A DNA stretch of 64,000 nt from Psoroptes ovis (lineage: Eukaryota; Arthropoda; Arachnida; Sarcoptiformes; Psoroptidae): contig PQWQ01000020.1 in the NCBI GenBank assembly GCA_002943765.1, positions 310,001 through 374,000 of the forward strand, written 5' to 3'. Of this stretch, positions 35,201-45,309 are shown piece after piece. The translations under genes and the position numbers were made by a program. Numbering within the stretch: the stretch's first letter is position 1; the number at the start of each line of letters is the position of its first letter. The notes beneath the pieces are model-generated. The model was not told the DNA's origin, searched no databases, and saw nothing but the letters and a program-made list of their open reading frames with translations.

Positions 35201-35649
35201 ATCCAGATGAATTCAAGTCATGTCTTATTTCGGTTGGTTACAATATTAGAAATGATCGTCAAGGTGAAAATGAATTTAGACGAATCATTAGCCGTGTTGA
35301 TCCAAACAATACTGGATATATCACATTTGATGCTTTCCTTGATTTCATGACACGTGAAAGTACTGATACAGATACTGCTGAACAAATTATTGATTCATTC
35401 AGAATTTTGGCAAGTGATAAGGTATTAAATCATATTCATTCATATTTTCATTATTTCTAATAAATTTCTCTTTTTTCATTTTAAAATAAGCCATACATTA
35501 CTGCTGAGGATTTAAGAAGAGAATTACCGCCAGATCAAGCTGAATATTGCATTCAACGAATGAAACCGTACAGAGGACCGGGAAGTGCGCCTGGTGCATT
35601 AGATTATCGTTCGTTTTCGACAGCATTATACGGTGAATCAGATCTTTGA
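17621..35649 (+). CDS. Actn: Alpha-actinin (actin cross-linking spectrin-family protein)
   Basis: Exons: 17621-17779, 31084-31405, 31472-31638, 31701-31782, one of 32525-32610 or 33220-33305, 33541-34572, 34628-34966, 35035-35421, 35491-35649; 910 residues with either alternative. It cross-links actin filaments at Z-discs and adhesions as an antiparallel dimer. The N terminus ends in YMEQEEEWEREGLLDPAWEK, as in insects. Two CH domains form the actin-binding domain (from TFTAWCNSHL), four spectrin repeats lie mainly in 33541-35060, and C-terminal EF-hands begin near FDKTRTGRLNPDE and end in GESDL. All splice phases agree. The first intron is 13.3 kb, the others mostly under 100 bp. The start is the first in-frame ATG; the frame is open far upstream of it. 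Confidence 0.93.
19297..19316. repeat. (GT)n microsatellite
   Basis: An uninterrupted GT run inside the alpha-actinin first intron. Confidence 0.85.
20986..21171. mobile_element. hAT-type MITE with 8-bp target-site duplication
   Basis: Terminal repeats CAGTCATTCTCAACC (left) and its exact complement (right) enclose a 186-bp GC-richer insert with mirrored GTGCCGCGGC-like sub-terminal blocks. The host octamer ATATAGAC is repeated exactly on both sides (20978-20985 and 21172-21179), the 8-bp duplication diagnostic of hAT transposition. An open frame of about 65 codons across the element is incidental. Confidence 0.9.
23692..23722. repeat. Poly-T tract
   Basis: About 31 consecutive T residues. 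Another tract of similar length is at 19636-19662, and shorter ones occur near 20,225 and 20,785, all in the alpha-actinin intron. Confidence 0.85.
24348..24713 (+). repeat. Left arm of large near-perfect inverted repeat
   Basis: 366 bp, starting TGCCTAAGG and ending CTATTTTCTATGA. It is the reverse complement of 24846-25211 with very few differences (for example ATTACTAAGG against ATTGCTAAGG). It carries the 12-bp palindrome ACGTGTACACGT. Just outside, AAAGGGTA (24328-24335) has a matching TACCCTTT at 25236-25243, so the element probably extends to these ends. Confidence 0.85.
24714..24845. other. Spacer of the large inverted repeat
   Basis: A 132-bp A/T-rich unique sequence between the two arms; no gene or motif recognised. 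Confidence 0.7.
24846..25211 (-). repeat. Right arm of large near-perfect inverted repeat
   Basis: 366 bp, complement of 24348-24713 and exactly equal in length. A minus-strand open frame of 91 codons (24999-25274) covers part of it but resembles no family I know and lacks an obvious transposase motif. Confidence 0.85.
25851..25930. mobile_element. Mariner-like hairpin MITE 6
   Basis: TTAGGTTGTCCGGAAAG to CTTTTCGGACAACCTAA, 80 bp, in the alpha-actinin first intron. The left inner arm is ATGTCGATT against AATTGGC on the right, so the stem has mismatches. Confidence 0.85.
26211..26249. repeat. (GAT)n microsatellite
   Basis: About 13 uninterrupted GAT units. Confidence 0.9.
27179..27258. mobile_element. 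Mariner-like hairpin MITE 7 (diverged)
   Basis: TTAGGTCGTCCTAAAAG to CTTTTCGGACAACCTTA with TA on both sides. The left arm has more changes than the right and resembles the copy at 32103. Confidence 0.8.
27644..27725. mobile_element. Mariner-like hairpin MITE 8
   Basis: TTAGGTTGTCCAAAAAG to CTTATCGGACAACCCCTA; TA precedes at 27642-27643. Confidence 0.83.
28134..28214. mobile_element. Mariner-like hairpin MITE 9
   Basis: The degenerate left tip TTATGTCATCCGTAAAG pairs with CTTTTGGGACAACCTAA. It is TA-flanked on both sides. Confidence 0.8.
28853..28932. mobile_element. Mariner-like hairpin MITE 10
   Basis: TTAGGTTGTCCGATAAG to CTTTTCGGACGACCTAA, exact TA on both sides (28851-28852, 28933-28934). 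The ATATAATTGGC centre is inverted relative to most copies. Confidence 0.87.
29794..29877. mobile_element. Mariner-like hairpin MITE 11
   Basis: The left tip has an extra GTT (TTAGGTTGTTGTCCG), otherwise typical: TGTCGATTATATCG centre and CTTATCGGACAACCTA right end. Confidence 0.85.
30470..30549. mobile_element. Mariner-like hairpin MITE 12
   Basis: ATAGGTTGTCCGAAAAG to CTTTTCGGACAATCTAA, about 500 bp before alpha-actinin exon 2. Confidence 0.83.
32103..32183. mobile_element. Mariner-like hairpin MITE 13 (diverged)
   Basis: TTAGGCTGTCCTAGAAG to CTTTCCGGACAATTTGA in the intron before the alternative alpha-actinin exons. It shares GTTCAT and GTTGTTCATAAAAATCGGCC features with the copy at 27179. 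Confidence 0.75.
32525..32610 (+). CDS. Actn: Alpha-actinin alternative exon A (86 nt)
   Basis: Spliced from 31782 (phase 1), it reads EMVNMVKPDERAVMTYVSCY and ends HALKDAQK. The exon at 33220-33305 is the same length and homologous, so the two are expected to be mutually exclusive. The frame stays open past the 32610 donor to 32862, adding a Pro/Ala/Asn-rich segment to about 32757 and a hydrophobic tail. An arthropod alpha-actinin isoform with an insert at this exact site is known in Drosophila, so a longer exon form is plausible. Confidence 0.75.
33220..33305 (+). CDS. Actn: Alpha-actinin alternative exon B (86 nt)
   Basis: Acceptor CATAG ends at 33219 and donor GTATGG begins at 33306. It encodes DINISPLPDERAVMTYVSSY and ends HTFSGAQQ, the second half of CH2, closer to the vertebrate and insect form (FSGAQ) than exon A. 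Both exons start in phase 1 and end in phase 0. Confidence 0.8.
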
Positions 35650-36170
35650 GACAATTTTTGAATCGATCTGATCGATGATGATCTAATTTGATGTTGTTTT
35701 ATTCTTACGATAATGATAACTTATCACTATTATTATTATTATTTATATACAAGGAAAACTAGTCAAATCAATTAAAAATTAAACACTACCAAAAAAATAT
35801 GAACATGAAAACATTGAAAAAAATACCAATGTATCTTATCCGCCGCCGCCAACAACTACTGTTATAGATTACTTGATTCTGGGCTTACAAATAATACATT
35901 CAAACGAAAACACGAATCAAACAATCAAATATGAATTTCATATTTGATTACAAAATAATTCTTAATAACAAAATAAAAATTTAAATTTGTTACTAATCAA
36001 TCACATTCACAATCCTCAATATTTTCTACTAATCTTATGCCTGCGGAAAAAAAATAAATTTCAAAAATTTAATAATTTGATACGATTTTTGTAGCATTTT
36101 TCACTTTGAATCTTCAATTTATCAAAGTTCATTTAATATTCAAAAGTGACGCCATCTATTGCTGACAAAA
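35650..36170. other. Alpha-actinin 3' region
   Basis: A 3' UTR-like AT-rich stretch with AATAAA-type signals (for example near 35970), ending with a CTCF-like box at 36149-36166. Confidence 0.5.
36149..36166 (+). promoter_or_regulatory. CTCF-like motif
   Basis: ACGCCATCTATTGCTGAC lies between the convergent ends of alpha-actinin and heat shock factor, immediately before the tandem array. Its core is the same as the copy at 6985. Confidence 0.35.
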
Positions 36171-36183
36171 TTTATATTTTTGA

Positions 36184-37200
36184 TTTTTTCAAAAATTTTC
36201 AAAGGCAATAGTCTTAGATTTTTTCGATTTTTTCAAAAATTTTGACGATGGATAGCCTTAGATTTTTTCGAAATTTTCAAAAATTTTCAAAGGCAATAGT
36301 CTTAGATTTTTTCGATTTTTTCAAAAATTTTGACGATGGATAGCCTTAGATTTTTTCGAAATTTTCAAAAATTTTCAAAGGCAATAGCCTTAGATTTTTT
36401 CGAAATTTTCAAAAATTTTCAAAGGCAATAGTCTTAGATTTTTTCGATTTTTTGAAAAATTTTGACTATGGGTAGCCTTAGATTTTTTCGAAAAATTGAA
36501 AAATTTTGACGATGGATAGCCTTAGATTTTTTCGATTTTTTCAAAAATTTTGACGATGGATAGCCTTAGATTTTTTCGAAATTTTCAAAAATTTTCAAAG
36601 GCAATAGTCTTAGATTTTTTCGATTTTTTCAAAAATTTTGACGATGGATAGCCTTAGATTTTTTCGAAATTTTCAAAAATTTTCAAAGGCAATAGTCTTA
36701 GATTTTTTCGATTTTTTCAAAAATTTTGACGATGGATAGCCTTAGATTTTTTCGAAATTTTCAAAAATTTTCAAAGGCAATAGCCTTAGATTTTTTCGAA
36801 ATTTTCAAAAATTTTCAAAGGCAATAGTCTTAGATTTTTTCGATTTTTTGAAAAATTTTGACTATGGGTAGCCTTAGATTTTTTCGAAAAATTGAAAAAT
36901 TTTGACGATGGATAGCCTTAGATTTTTTCGATTTTTTGAAAAATTTTGACGATGGGTAGCCTTAGATTTTTTCGAAAAATTGAAAAATTTTGACGATAGA
37001 TAGCCTTAGATTTTTTCGAAAAATTGAAAAATTTTGACGATGGATAGCCTTAGATTTTTTCGAAAAATTGAAAAATTTTGACGATGGATAGCCTTAGATT
37101 TTTTCGAAATTTTCAAAAATTTTCAAAGGCAATAGTCTTAGATTTTTTCGAAAAATTGAAAAATTTTGACGATGGATAGCCTTAGATTTTTTTCCTATTT
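36184..37200. repeat. 44-bp tandem repeat array (about 23 units)
   Basis: Twenty-two exact-length 44-bp units run from 36217 to 37184, with degenerate partial units on both sides. Every unit starts GATTTTTTCG and ends TAG(T/C)CTTA. Four main variants differ in the middle (CAAAGGCAA, GACGATGGA, GACTATGGG, and GAAAAATTG forms). The variant order repeats: a block of seven units is followed by a nine-unit block ending in the same five variants, so a higher-order repeat has been amplified. The array fills the space between two convergent genes. Confidence 0.93.
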
Positions 37201-37483
37201 TTCAAAAATTATCAAAGACTTTTAAAACTATCTGAAACTTCAATGATAGCTCATTGAATAATAGAATGATAGATTTTGATGAATTTTTTTTAAATATTCG
37301 AAGATTATAGCCTTAGATTCATTTGATTTTTTTTCAAAATTTTTGATTTAGGTCGATTCAAATATTGTTTATTTCATGTATTCATATTCAATTTACTCAT
37401 TCAAATCGACACAAATTATGACTTTTGCTTCAAAAATAATAAAAATCTATATGTATCAAAAATATAATTCTGGTTACATATAT

Positions 37484-39364
37484 TTAAAGAAATGATACAT
37501 CTAAGAAATCTTTTCTGAAAAGTTCTGAATTTTCATCTTCAATTTTCACTCGGCCATTTTGATTCGAATCGTCTGCGATTAATTGAGATTGACATTCATC
37601 ACCATCTGTGATTGCTTTGGTAATAGTGTTTGTTTCAGCGATAGAATTTGTATTATCCAAACCGGTAGTCAATTGATTGTCCAAAGAAAAAAGCTGTAAT
37701 AATAAGATTAGAAAAATCAAATTAATAAAAAATGGTTCAAACAAAAAAAATTTTATGATAAATACTCCGACCAATGTTGCTGGGTCTATGTTCAAAGAAC
37801 TTGTTCCATACAGTTGATCTTGAAGCCAATTAAGTTCGGTATCAATACTTTCGACATGATCATTGAAATTTCTGAGGGAAAAAAATTCCGATTAAAAAAT
37901 GATAGATAAATATAAAAAATATAATATTTACTCAGTTGTCAATTTGGATAAATTGGCTGAATTCGCTGTTGTTATTTGCTCGGAAGGTATGATTAAATCG
38001 GTACTAGAATTGTTACTTTGTTGCTGATCTGATGTAGCCGATGAAATTACAGATGGTTGAACGTTGTTGATGACTTTCAATAGTTCACTTTCAGTTATGA
38101 ATGAATCAGAATTGTCAATCAAATATGTTGATTGAGGTTGTGTTTGTTGTGGTTGTTGTTGTTGCTGAGGAGGTTCAATAATATAATTAACAATTTGAGG
38201 GTTGTCATTTGTTTGAGTAGACAAATCTAAATCAGAAATTTGAGGTAAATTGACATGAGTTAAATTTTTTCCGCCAGCACTACTCGATGGAACTAATGAT
38301 GATGCTTGGTCAGAATTAGAATTAGAATTTTGCAATGATTTATGGCCATTGGTGTCATTCAAATCGAATGATAATCCATTCATGAATGATGATGATGAAT
38401 TATTGTTATCACCAGAATCATTGCGCAAATTATTGGATTCCTCAAGATCAGTGATGTCATGTATAATAGGACCACTATTAGATGGTGGAGATGGAATACA
38501 AATTGTGTTAGTATCCTTGTTATTTCTAATTTTACGGCTATTCGAATCAATCAAGAGTGGAGCTTTACGTTTTATACCGCCAACAACTCGATTTCGAACA
38601 ATAGAGACTAAGAATTGCAATAATTTTTCAACTATTTGTTGCTGTTTAAGATGTTTTTGTCTCAAAATGGCGATTTCACGCCAAAGAGCTTCATTTTCTT
38701 GCTTCAAATTATTTAATAAATTATCGACCGAATCCTGTCGCCCTTTAATAGATTCAACATCAGCTAAAATGTCATGAATTTCATCAACTTTTACAATGCT
38801 TGTCAAACATTTACTGTTTGTTGTTGATAACTGATAAATAAAATCAAAATGGTTATTAAGTCCAATTCAAAATGAATGATTCATCTTACTTTTCGTTTAA
38901 TCAATTCTAATTGATCCTCTTGACCAAGACAAAAATTATGATGAAAAAACTCCACTTCATCTCCATCAGATTTCAAACCACCATGTTCAATATTCGATAC
39001 CTTACGGAATCCATCTAATATTGCAAATCAGATATTTCAGAAAATAGATTTGAATATTCCAATGATGAATTCAGATAAATATTACTTACACATATTCAAC
39101 TGACGTATAAATGAAGCCATATTGCTATGTTTAAAATATAAAGGTAACAATTTTTTGGCAAACAATCCTTGATCTTTAATGATGAAACTTCGGCCATTCT
39201 AATGATTAGAGAAAACGATTAATGGAACAAATCTCAAAGTTAATAAATCACAAAACACATACCCTATTCCAGCAGATCAAATCATTGCTTGATTCATCAC
39301 AAACCAATTTCCATAATTTCATTATAAATGTCGGTATATTACCATTGGAGTTCAATGTATGCAT
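37484..39364 (-). CDS. HSF1: Heat shock transcription factor
   Basis: Six exons on the minus strand: 39364-39263, 39198-39090, 39014-38890, 38830-37932, 37871-37766, 37693-37484 (516 residues; all phases agree). The winged-helix DNA-binding domain covers about residues 10-112 (FIMKLWKLVCD, LICWNR, then the recognition helix NMASFIRQLNMYGFRKV). The trimerising HR-A/B coiled coil is at about 125-190. A Gln/Ser/Asn-rich middle follows, then an HR-C-like segment (DTELNWLQDQL to DPATLVG|LF) split by the fifth intron, and an acidic C-terminal activation region. It binds GAA/TTC arrays such as those at 55-72, 1523-1550 and 3532-3559. The start ATG gives a nine-residue lead into the domain, short but normal. 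Arthropods usually have a single HSF. Confidence 0.9.
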
Positions 39365-40970
39365 TTTTTCAAAATTTCAATTTTAAACGCTATTGTATAT
39401 AATTAAAAATGAAATAAACAAGACAAAATAAAACAAAATTCGATCATTAGTGTTAAATCATAAACAATGTAAAATGATAAATTATTATGAGCTTAATAAA
39501 TAGAAAAATGTACAAAACAAAACTCGAAATAATAACAAATGTAAAATGAGATAAAAATTATTATGAATCGAACAAAATAACAAATGAGAAGAAAACGGTG
39601 AGTTAAGATTAAGTTCAAAAATTGTATTTGAGGTGTATTTCGTGCATGTATATATTTGTATTTGTTTTGATAAAATTTTAGGGAAAAAAATTATTATTAA
39701 AAGTAAATACAAGTAAATCAATATATCTCACACAATAATGAGTGTAATCAAGAATTTAATTTTTTTATTTTAAGAAATCAAGAATAAAATTTTTGAATTT
39801 AAACAAACAAAACTTTTTAAGAAATTAAATTTATTCTAATAATAATAATGATAATTAATTTTGTTTGAGAAACAAAAGGTGTGTGTATGTGTGTGAGAGA
39901 GAGTGTGTTATCATACAATACAATTGCGTGAATTTGGTCATTGAAAATAATCGAAATAAAATAAATGAAATTTTAATATTTGTGGATTATCTTTTGAACA
40001 AAAGCATACACACACACACACACACACAAATACATATGATTTCATTTGGTAAATATTTGTTTTAATAGGAAAAAAAATATCTAAAATATGATAAATATGA
40101 ATGATAACAACAATGAATAATATTGAATTTTTTTTTCTTACATTAACTTTAATTTTAAAAAAAAATGTATGAAACTCAAGATTATGACCATTAATATTAT
40201 TGGAAATAATAATAATTTTTCAATTTTATAACAATTTTTCATTCAAAGATTAAAACAAAAGTAAAATTGTTCAATAAAAAAATATGATTCATATGAAGAT
40301 AATGCATACACATTAACATTCAGAGGAAATTGTTGAATAATTAAATCATATTGATTGATGCTTAATTTGCTCATTGTTTATTATGAGTGATTTACTCTAT
40401 TAGTAAAAATCAATTATCATAACAATCAACTGGATTTTTGTTTAAATCTTAAATGTTAGACAATTATTTTATTGTTAATTATACAAGTATGTTTGCACTT
40501 GTTAAATACTTTCATGTCTAATTATCTGGTTAATCAATTATGCTAAGTACTCAAACATTATCAATGGTGAATAGAAATATGAGTCAAAGAAATGATATTA
40601 CTTCTTACATTTTATAATTTTACATTTTCACAAGATCGGAAAGCCGAATTAATTAATTTGCTAAAATGATTTTACTTACATTTATTCGTAATTTTAAAAA
40701 ATATTATATTTGATATGATTTATTAATTTTTAAATAAATTATTATTATTATGGTTTCTGTATTTTGTTTTTCAAATAAGCTAAACAACTCAATAAAATGA
40801 ATATAATGATATGTACACAAAATAAACACAAAAAAAAACTATTTCTCTCAGATACTTGTTTGAAAATTGTAAATAAAATAATAATAAAAAAAATAAAGAG
40901 TATCAATTTTTGATAAAATGAACAATGAGAAAAAAGAAAACATTCGTTTAAAAAAAATTAATCGCTAAAC

Positions 40971-40982
40971 GTTAGAGGTCGC
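40971..40982 (-). promoter_or_regulatory. CTCF-like motif
   Basis: The minus strand reads GCGACCTCTAAC, a match to the first ten positions of the core, in the HSF-WDR4 interval. Confidence 0.28.
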
Positions 40983-41240
40983 TAAGGCGAATTGAATTTA
41001 CGTGTAAGAGAGATTTTTTTAATAAATTTGATGGCATAATCAACTTAATTTTAAATTATTTGGGAAGTATAAACATACCTTGACAACAATTTTAAATTGA
41101 ATTTAAATTTGATGAAAATTGCAATAAGAGGTAAATCGAATTTTGTGTTCTAAAATATCGAGTTCATCTGATGCAATTTTTTTTCATTCGTTTTGAACCA
41201 CTTGAGCCGATATAGTCGATCAATCGAAATAGGCAGTGAA

Positions 41241-41249
41241 GCACGTGAC
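41241..41249. promoter_or_regulatory. GCACGTGAC E-box
   Basis: It lies about 50 bp upstream of the WDR4 start codon; its inverse, TCACGTG, is found in the MRPL18/Sfmbt promoter. Confidence 0.3.
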
Positions 41250-41295
41250 TTAATAATTTTTTTGATATTAGTTAATTTTATTTAAAATTTTAAAA

Positions 41296-42603
41296 ATGTT
41301 TATCATATTTAGTAAATCATTTTTAATTTTTGACAAAAATGATATCGTTGATCAACAAACAAACGAACAACAAGAACACCAACAACACAAATCATTGATT
41401 TTATATGATTTAAAACATGATTCAAATACAACAAAACAAATTGATTGGTTTCCAGCTAATCACAATAATGATCAGCAATCAAAACATCCGATAAAATTTA
41501 ATTTCAATACTGGAACAGTATCAGATTTGAATAATTATATTGCCATTACTGATGATATTAAAAATGTATTAATATTTGATAATAATTTCAAAAAAATCAA
41601 TGAATTTAAGCTTCGAAAAAATGCACAGAAAATGTTATTTACAAAAAATGAAGAAAAATTATTGATTTGTGATAAAGCTGGAGATATTTATGAATATAAT
41701 GTTCAACCAAATATTTCGGATAACAAACAAAATGATGAAAACAACAATGGAAAATTATTACTTGGACATTGTTCAATGCTTTTAGATTTTATATTGACAA
41801 ATGATGAACAATACATAATCAGTGCAGATCGGGATGAAAAAATACGTGTTTCACATTATCCAAATTCATATAATATCGAAACATATTGTCTTGGTCATAC
41901 ACAATTTGTATCAACCATTAATATTATAAATCATGAACAAAATCTGTTGATTTCTGGTTCAGGCGATGGCCAAATAAAATGTTGGAATTATTTGAATGGA
42001 AAACTTTTATTCACATATGATTTCAATGAACAACAGCCAATCATAGATAAAAATGATGGCAATTTAGAAAATGGAAAAATGATAAAAATCTCATCTAAAA
42101 GGTCAATATTTGCCATCAAATCTATAACGATCGACAATCAAAATAATAAAAGCCGCTTTTTATGTGTTTCATTTCTAAATAAAACTATTTTATATCTATT
42201 TGAAATTGAATATCATATTGACAATGATCAACAACAACGACAACAACAATTTAAATCGTTAAATATCGTAACCCAATTAAATTTGAATCGTATACCAATT
42301 ATGGTACAATTTGATTTGAATCATATAAATTTTTTATGGTTATTTGGTGGTGGTGGTGATGGTGATGGTGGCGACGTTGAAAACAATGATCAACCTATTA
42401 AATTATATGAATTAAAAGATAATAAATTAAATCAAGCAATGACACAAATGAATATTGTTGAAACATTGAATAATAATGAAAAATTTAGACAAAAAATTCG
42501 CGAATTTGATCCGGAAAAATTGGAATATTTATTCAAGAATCCCTATCATCAACGACCAGATGATATTGATGATGAAAATGGTTGTAAAAAATTATGTAAA
42601 TGA
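41296..42603 (+). CDS. WDR4: tRNA (guanine-N7-)-methyltransferase non-catalytic subunit WDR4
   Basis: Single exon, 435 residues. The family signature is clear in the central WD40 blades: LLLGHCSMLLDF, YIISADRDEKIRVSHYPN, CLGHTQFVSTIN and LISGSGDGQIKCW match the WDR4/Wuho/Trm82 pattern. The protein partners METTL1 to methylate G46 of tRNAs; in flies the orthologue Wuho is also needed in germ cells. Insertions rich in Gln, Asn and Gly (for example GGGGDGDGG) lie in loops between blades. The start is the first ATG after the E-box promoter. Poly(A) signals are at 42737 and just after. Confidence 0.88.
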   Translation: MFIIFSKSFLIFDKNDIVDQQTNEQQEHQQHKSLILYDLKHDSNTTKQIDWFPANHNNDQQSKHPIKFNFNTGTVSDLNNYIAITDDIKNVLIFDNNFKKINEFKLRKNAQKMLFTKNEEKLLICDKAGDIYEYNVQPNISDNKQNDENNNGKLLLGHCSMLLDFILTNDEQYIISADRDEKIRVSHYPNSYNIETYCLGHTQFVSTINIINHEQNLLISGSGDGQIKCWNYLNGKLLFTYDFNEQQPIIDKNDGNLENGKMIKISSKRSIFAIKSITIDNQNNKSRFLCVSFLNKTILYLFEIEYHIDNDQQQRQQQFKSLNIVTQLNLNRIPIMVQFDLNHINFLWLFGGGGDGDGGDVENNDQPIKLYELKDNKLNQAMTQMNIVETLNNNEKFRQKIREFDPEKLEYLFKNPYHQRPDDIDDENGCKKLCK

Positions 42604-43032
42604 AATTATATTCATCATAAGCAATTTATTGAACTTCCTTTTTGAAAAAAAACAATTTCGATCATTTTGGTAGTCCATCACATATGTATTGCATATATTT
42701 TTCTATGATATTGTTTGTATCAAAGCATATATCTTGAATAAATCATCAATAAAAAAAATTTGAATTTAGCAATAATCATTGCTTGTTTGTATATTGATTT
42801 GTACATGTTTTCATGTGTTTTATCTTGAATCAGGATGTATATTGTTGTATTAAAACATTCATTCGAAACAATGTTTTATCCTGTTTATTTCTTTGTTTGT
42901 TGTTGTTGTACTTGTTAATTTTTCTGATACAATTCATATTTCATTATCTTAAACATATAAACAATCAAAATAAAATTTGAAGTATTTGATTTGTAATTTT
43001 TGAATTAACGAATAAAACGGCATCGTCGAAAA

Positions 43033-44070
43033 ATGATTAGCTCGTCAAGAATCGTGAATAATAACCATAATAATAATAATAATAAATCGTTTGATTCAAT
43101 TTCAAGTCAGAAGCGATTGATACATCATAGTGATTCAATTATATCATATCAAATCGATAATAATTCAAATTCATTTTCAATCAATCATAACCATTGTTCA
43201 CCGGCTACATGGCTAAGACAATCAAATATTGAAAATAATCAATCAATGCAAGATAATATGAAAGAATTATTACAAAGATTGAATCAATCTTCGACTAATC
43301 ATCATTCGAATAATGTAAACAATTATTATGATTATTATTATGACGATCTGGAAACAACAACATCACGTTCAATCATACATGGATTGATATTGGTTACAAT
43401 AATGATATCATCGCTGATTTCATTTGTTTGTTCAAAAATACGACAATGTACAGTATTTGTTAATCTATACGAGTATGAATATTGTTTAAAATATTATCAT
43501 TATTATTCATTGATGACAATTGTATCATTAATATCAACATTTTTAATCTATTTTCTACATTTAATATCACAATGTAATATTTTTTGTTTGAATCGAAAAA
43601 AATATGAATTTGAAATCATGTTCATATCGTTCATATCTTGTTTATTTATTCTAAGTATTTTCTTTTATTTAACCAATACCAATATATTAAATGAAACATT
43701 TACCATTGTAAGCATCATATTTTCATCAATATCTAATCTGTTATATTTATTACGTATTGTAATATTAATTTATGAAATGATAAAATTGAAAAAACAATCA
43801 AAACGTCGATGTGCATTGTTGAAACGACGACTAAATTTTGATTTACAAAATTCATTCATTGTCAATCAAGCAAACAATTCGAATCGTTTTATGGATCATT
43901 CAATTATTAATCATACGACAATGATGACAACGACAGCACCGAAAATCGTTAGCTATGTACGTAATCACAGTATTAATAATAATAATAATAATAACAATAA
44001 TCAAAGATCGAAAACATTATCAACAAGTTTATCCGATGATTTCGATGATGATGATGTATTCATTCAATAA
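43033..44070 (+). CDS. Four-pass membrane protein of unknown family
   Basis: Single exon, 345 residues. The N-terminal 115 residues are Asn/Ser/His-rich and look cytosolic. Four hydrophobic segments follow at about residues 116-136 (IIHGLILVTIMISSLISFV), 156-178, 193-213 and 222-249, then a basic and Asn-rich tail ending in DDFDDDDVFIQ. The layout (long polar N terminus, four TMs, basic tail) is MARVEL- or tetraspan-like, but I see no diagnostic motif. It is convergent with a MARVEL/CMTM-like gene only 240 bp away, which could hint at a shared origin, although the sequences are not visibly alike. Confidence 0.65.
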   Translation: MISSSRIVNNNHNNNNNKSFDSISSQKRLIHHSDSIISYQIDNNSNSFSINHNHCSPATWLRQSNIENNQSMQDNMKELLQRLNQSSTNHHSNNVNNYYDYYYDDLETTTSRSIIHGLILVTIMISSLISFVCSKIRQCTVFVNLYEYEYCLKYYHYYSLMTIVSLISTFLIYFLHLISQCNIFCLNRKKYEFEIMFISFISCLFILSIFFYLTNTNILNETFTIVSIIFSSISNLLYLLRIVILIYEMIKLKKQSKRRCALLKRRLNFDLQNSFIVNQANNSNRFMDHSIINHTTMMTTTAPKIVSYVRNHSINNNNNNNNNQRSKTLSTSLSDDFDDDDVFIQ

Positions 44071-44311
44071 TAATAATAATAAAAATATATTTTAATCAAT
44101 TTCAATGGTTTTTTTCACTTTGTATTTAAGAGAAATATATGCAATCATTTCATTTGAAATAAATGTAAATTCTGCACAAACAAATGCAATTGTTGATTTC
44201 TCATTGGAATATTATCAATATCAATAATTTAAAAAATTTCGTATAAAAATAAATGATTTCTTCGATTCAATTAATTTAATTGCACCCAATTCGATTATTA
44301 ATAATCATAGT

Positions 44312-44992
44312 TTAAGCCATTGTTTGTGGTGATGGATAACGTTCACCTTGTGCAATTTCATTATTCTGTAATCTTGTATAATTACGTTTAGCTTCATATG
44401 CCAGTATTACACAGGCGAAAAATCCAAAAATCTAATGATTTGAAATGAAAAATGAATTAAATAAATAAAGATATTAAAAATAATCAATATTTACAGCTGC
44501 AACTGTTTGTACACCACCACCGATTAGCATCAATAGCGATGCTACGAAATAAAACGTTGACCATACGATACTATAGCCAAATTCGCCTAATATCCATGGA
44601 AATGTATACAATTTTTCAACCACATGAAATGCATACAAGCCGAATAACGTTAAACTAATCCAAAATGCACTCATCGATGTAAAACAATAAAAACTAATAC
44701 GTCCATTGCTTGGTCCAAATTGTGCAACAATAAATGATGATAAACTTATAATCTAAGAGACAAAAAATTAAATCATTAAATCAAAAAGGCCATTAATTCC
44801 CAATATATAACAACATACAACAACAACAATTTTCATTAAACCTTCATTTGAATTTAGATATTCTTTATCAAACCAAATAATTGGTGTTATCGATGATGTG
44901 GTTGTTGTTGTTGTGGCTGTGGCTGTTGCTGTTGACATTGTTGGTTGATTATCATACAATTTTGGCATACCACCCGATTGGTATGAGTGCAT
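44312..44992 (-). CDS. MARVEL-domain (CMTM-like) four-transmembrane protein
   Basis: Three minus-strand exons: 44992-44819, 44752-44495, 44431-44312 (183 residues, all introns in phase 0). After a Thr/Ala-rich N terminus, FDKEYLNSNEGLMKIV opens the MARVEL domain in the usual way (a polar lead with an N-terminal Leu-Lys-type start to TM1). TM1 continues across the first intron (SLSSFIVAQFG). TM2 is SMSAFWISLTLFGLYAF, TM3 STFYFVASLLMLIGGGVQTV, TM4 GFFACVILAYEAKR. Such proteins act in membrane apposition and vesicle traffic. The start is the first ATG before the Thr-rich segment. The upstream region to 46061 is a divergent promoter shared with the transporter gene. Confidence 0.75.
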
Positions 44993-45309
44993 TGTTTTTG
45001 TTTTGTTTGGATTTATTTTGTTTGTTTCAAAAAATAATGATGAATTAGAATAAACAAATATTAAATGATGATAATGAAAAATATATGAATAAACACGGAA
45101 GAGACTAGAATTGTTTGTATTCAAAATATAAAATGCTGTTTTTGTTTAATTTAAATTGAAATTTCAAGGAAAATTTTTGACAATTCAATTCAATAAATTG
45201 CGGTGGTGGTGTTGTTTATTCAAATACAAATGCTGTTTTGAATGTATTTGCTGGCTGTTTTTCTGCTTAAACATGTCATAAACACAGACTAACTAAGATG
45301 GTTCAAGTG

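Larger units (their letters stand above)
39365..41295. other. HSF-WDR4 divergent intergenic region
   Basis: Strongly AT-rich, with GT and CA microsatellites (39878-39910 and 40008-40030) and no supported gene. HSF 5' UTR sequence probably occupies the first few hundred bases. A CTCF-like box (40971-40982) and an E-box (41242) mark the WDR4 side. Confidence 0.45.

Noticed and set aside
36184..37200. CRISPR-like array
   Set aside because: The 44-bp units are contiguous with no unique spacers, and the genome is eukaryotic; it is a minisatellite.
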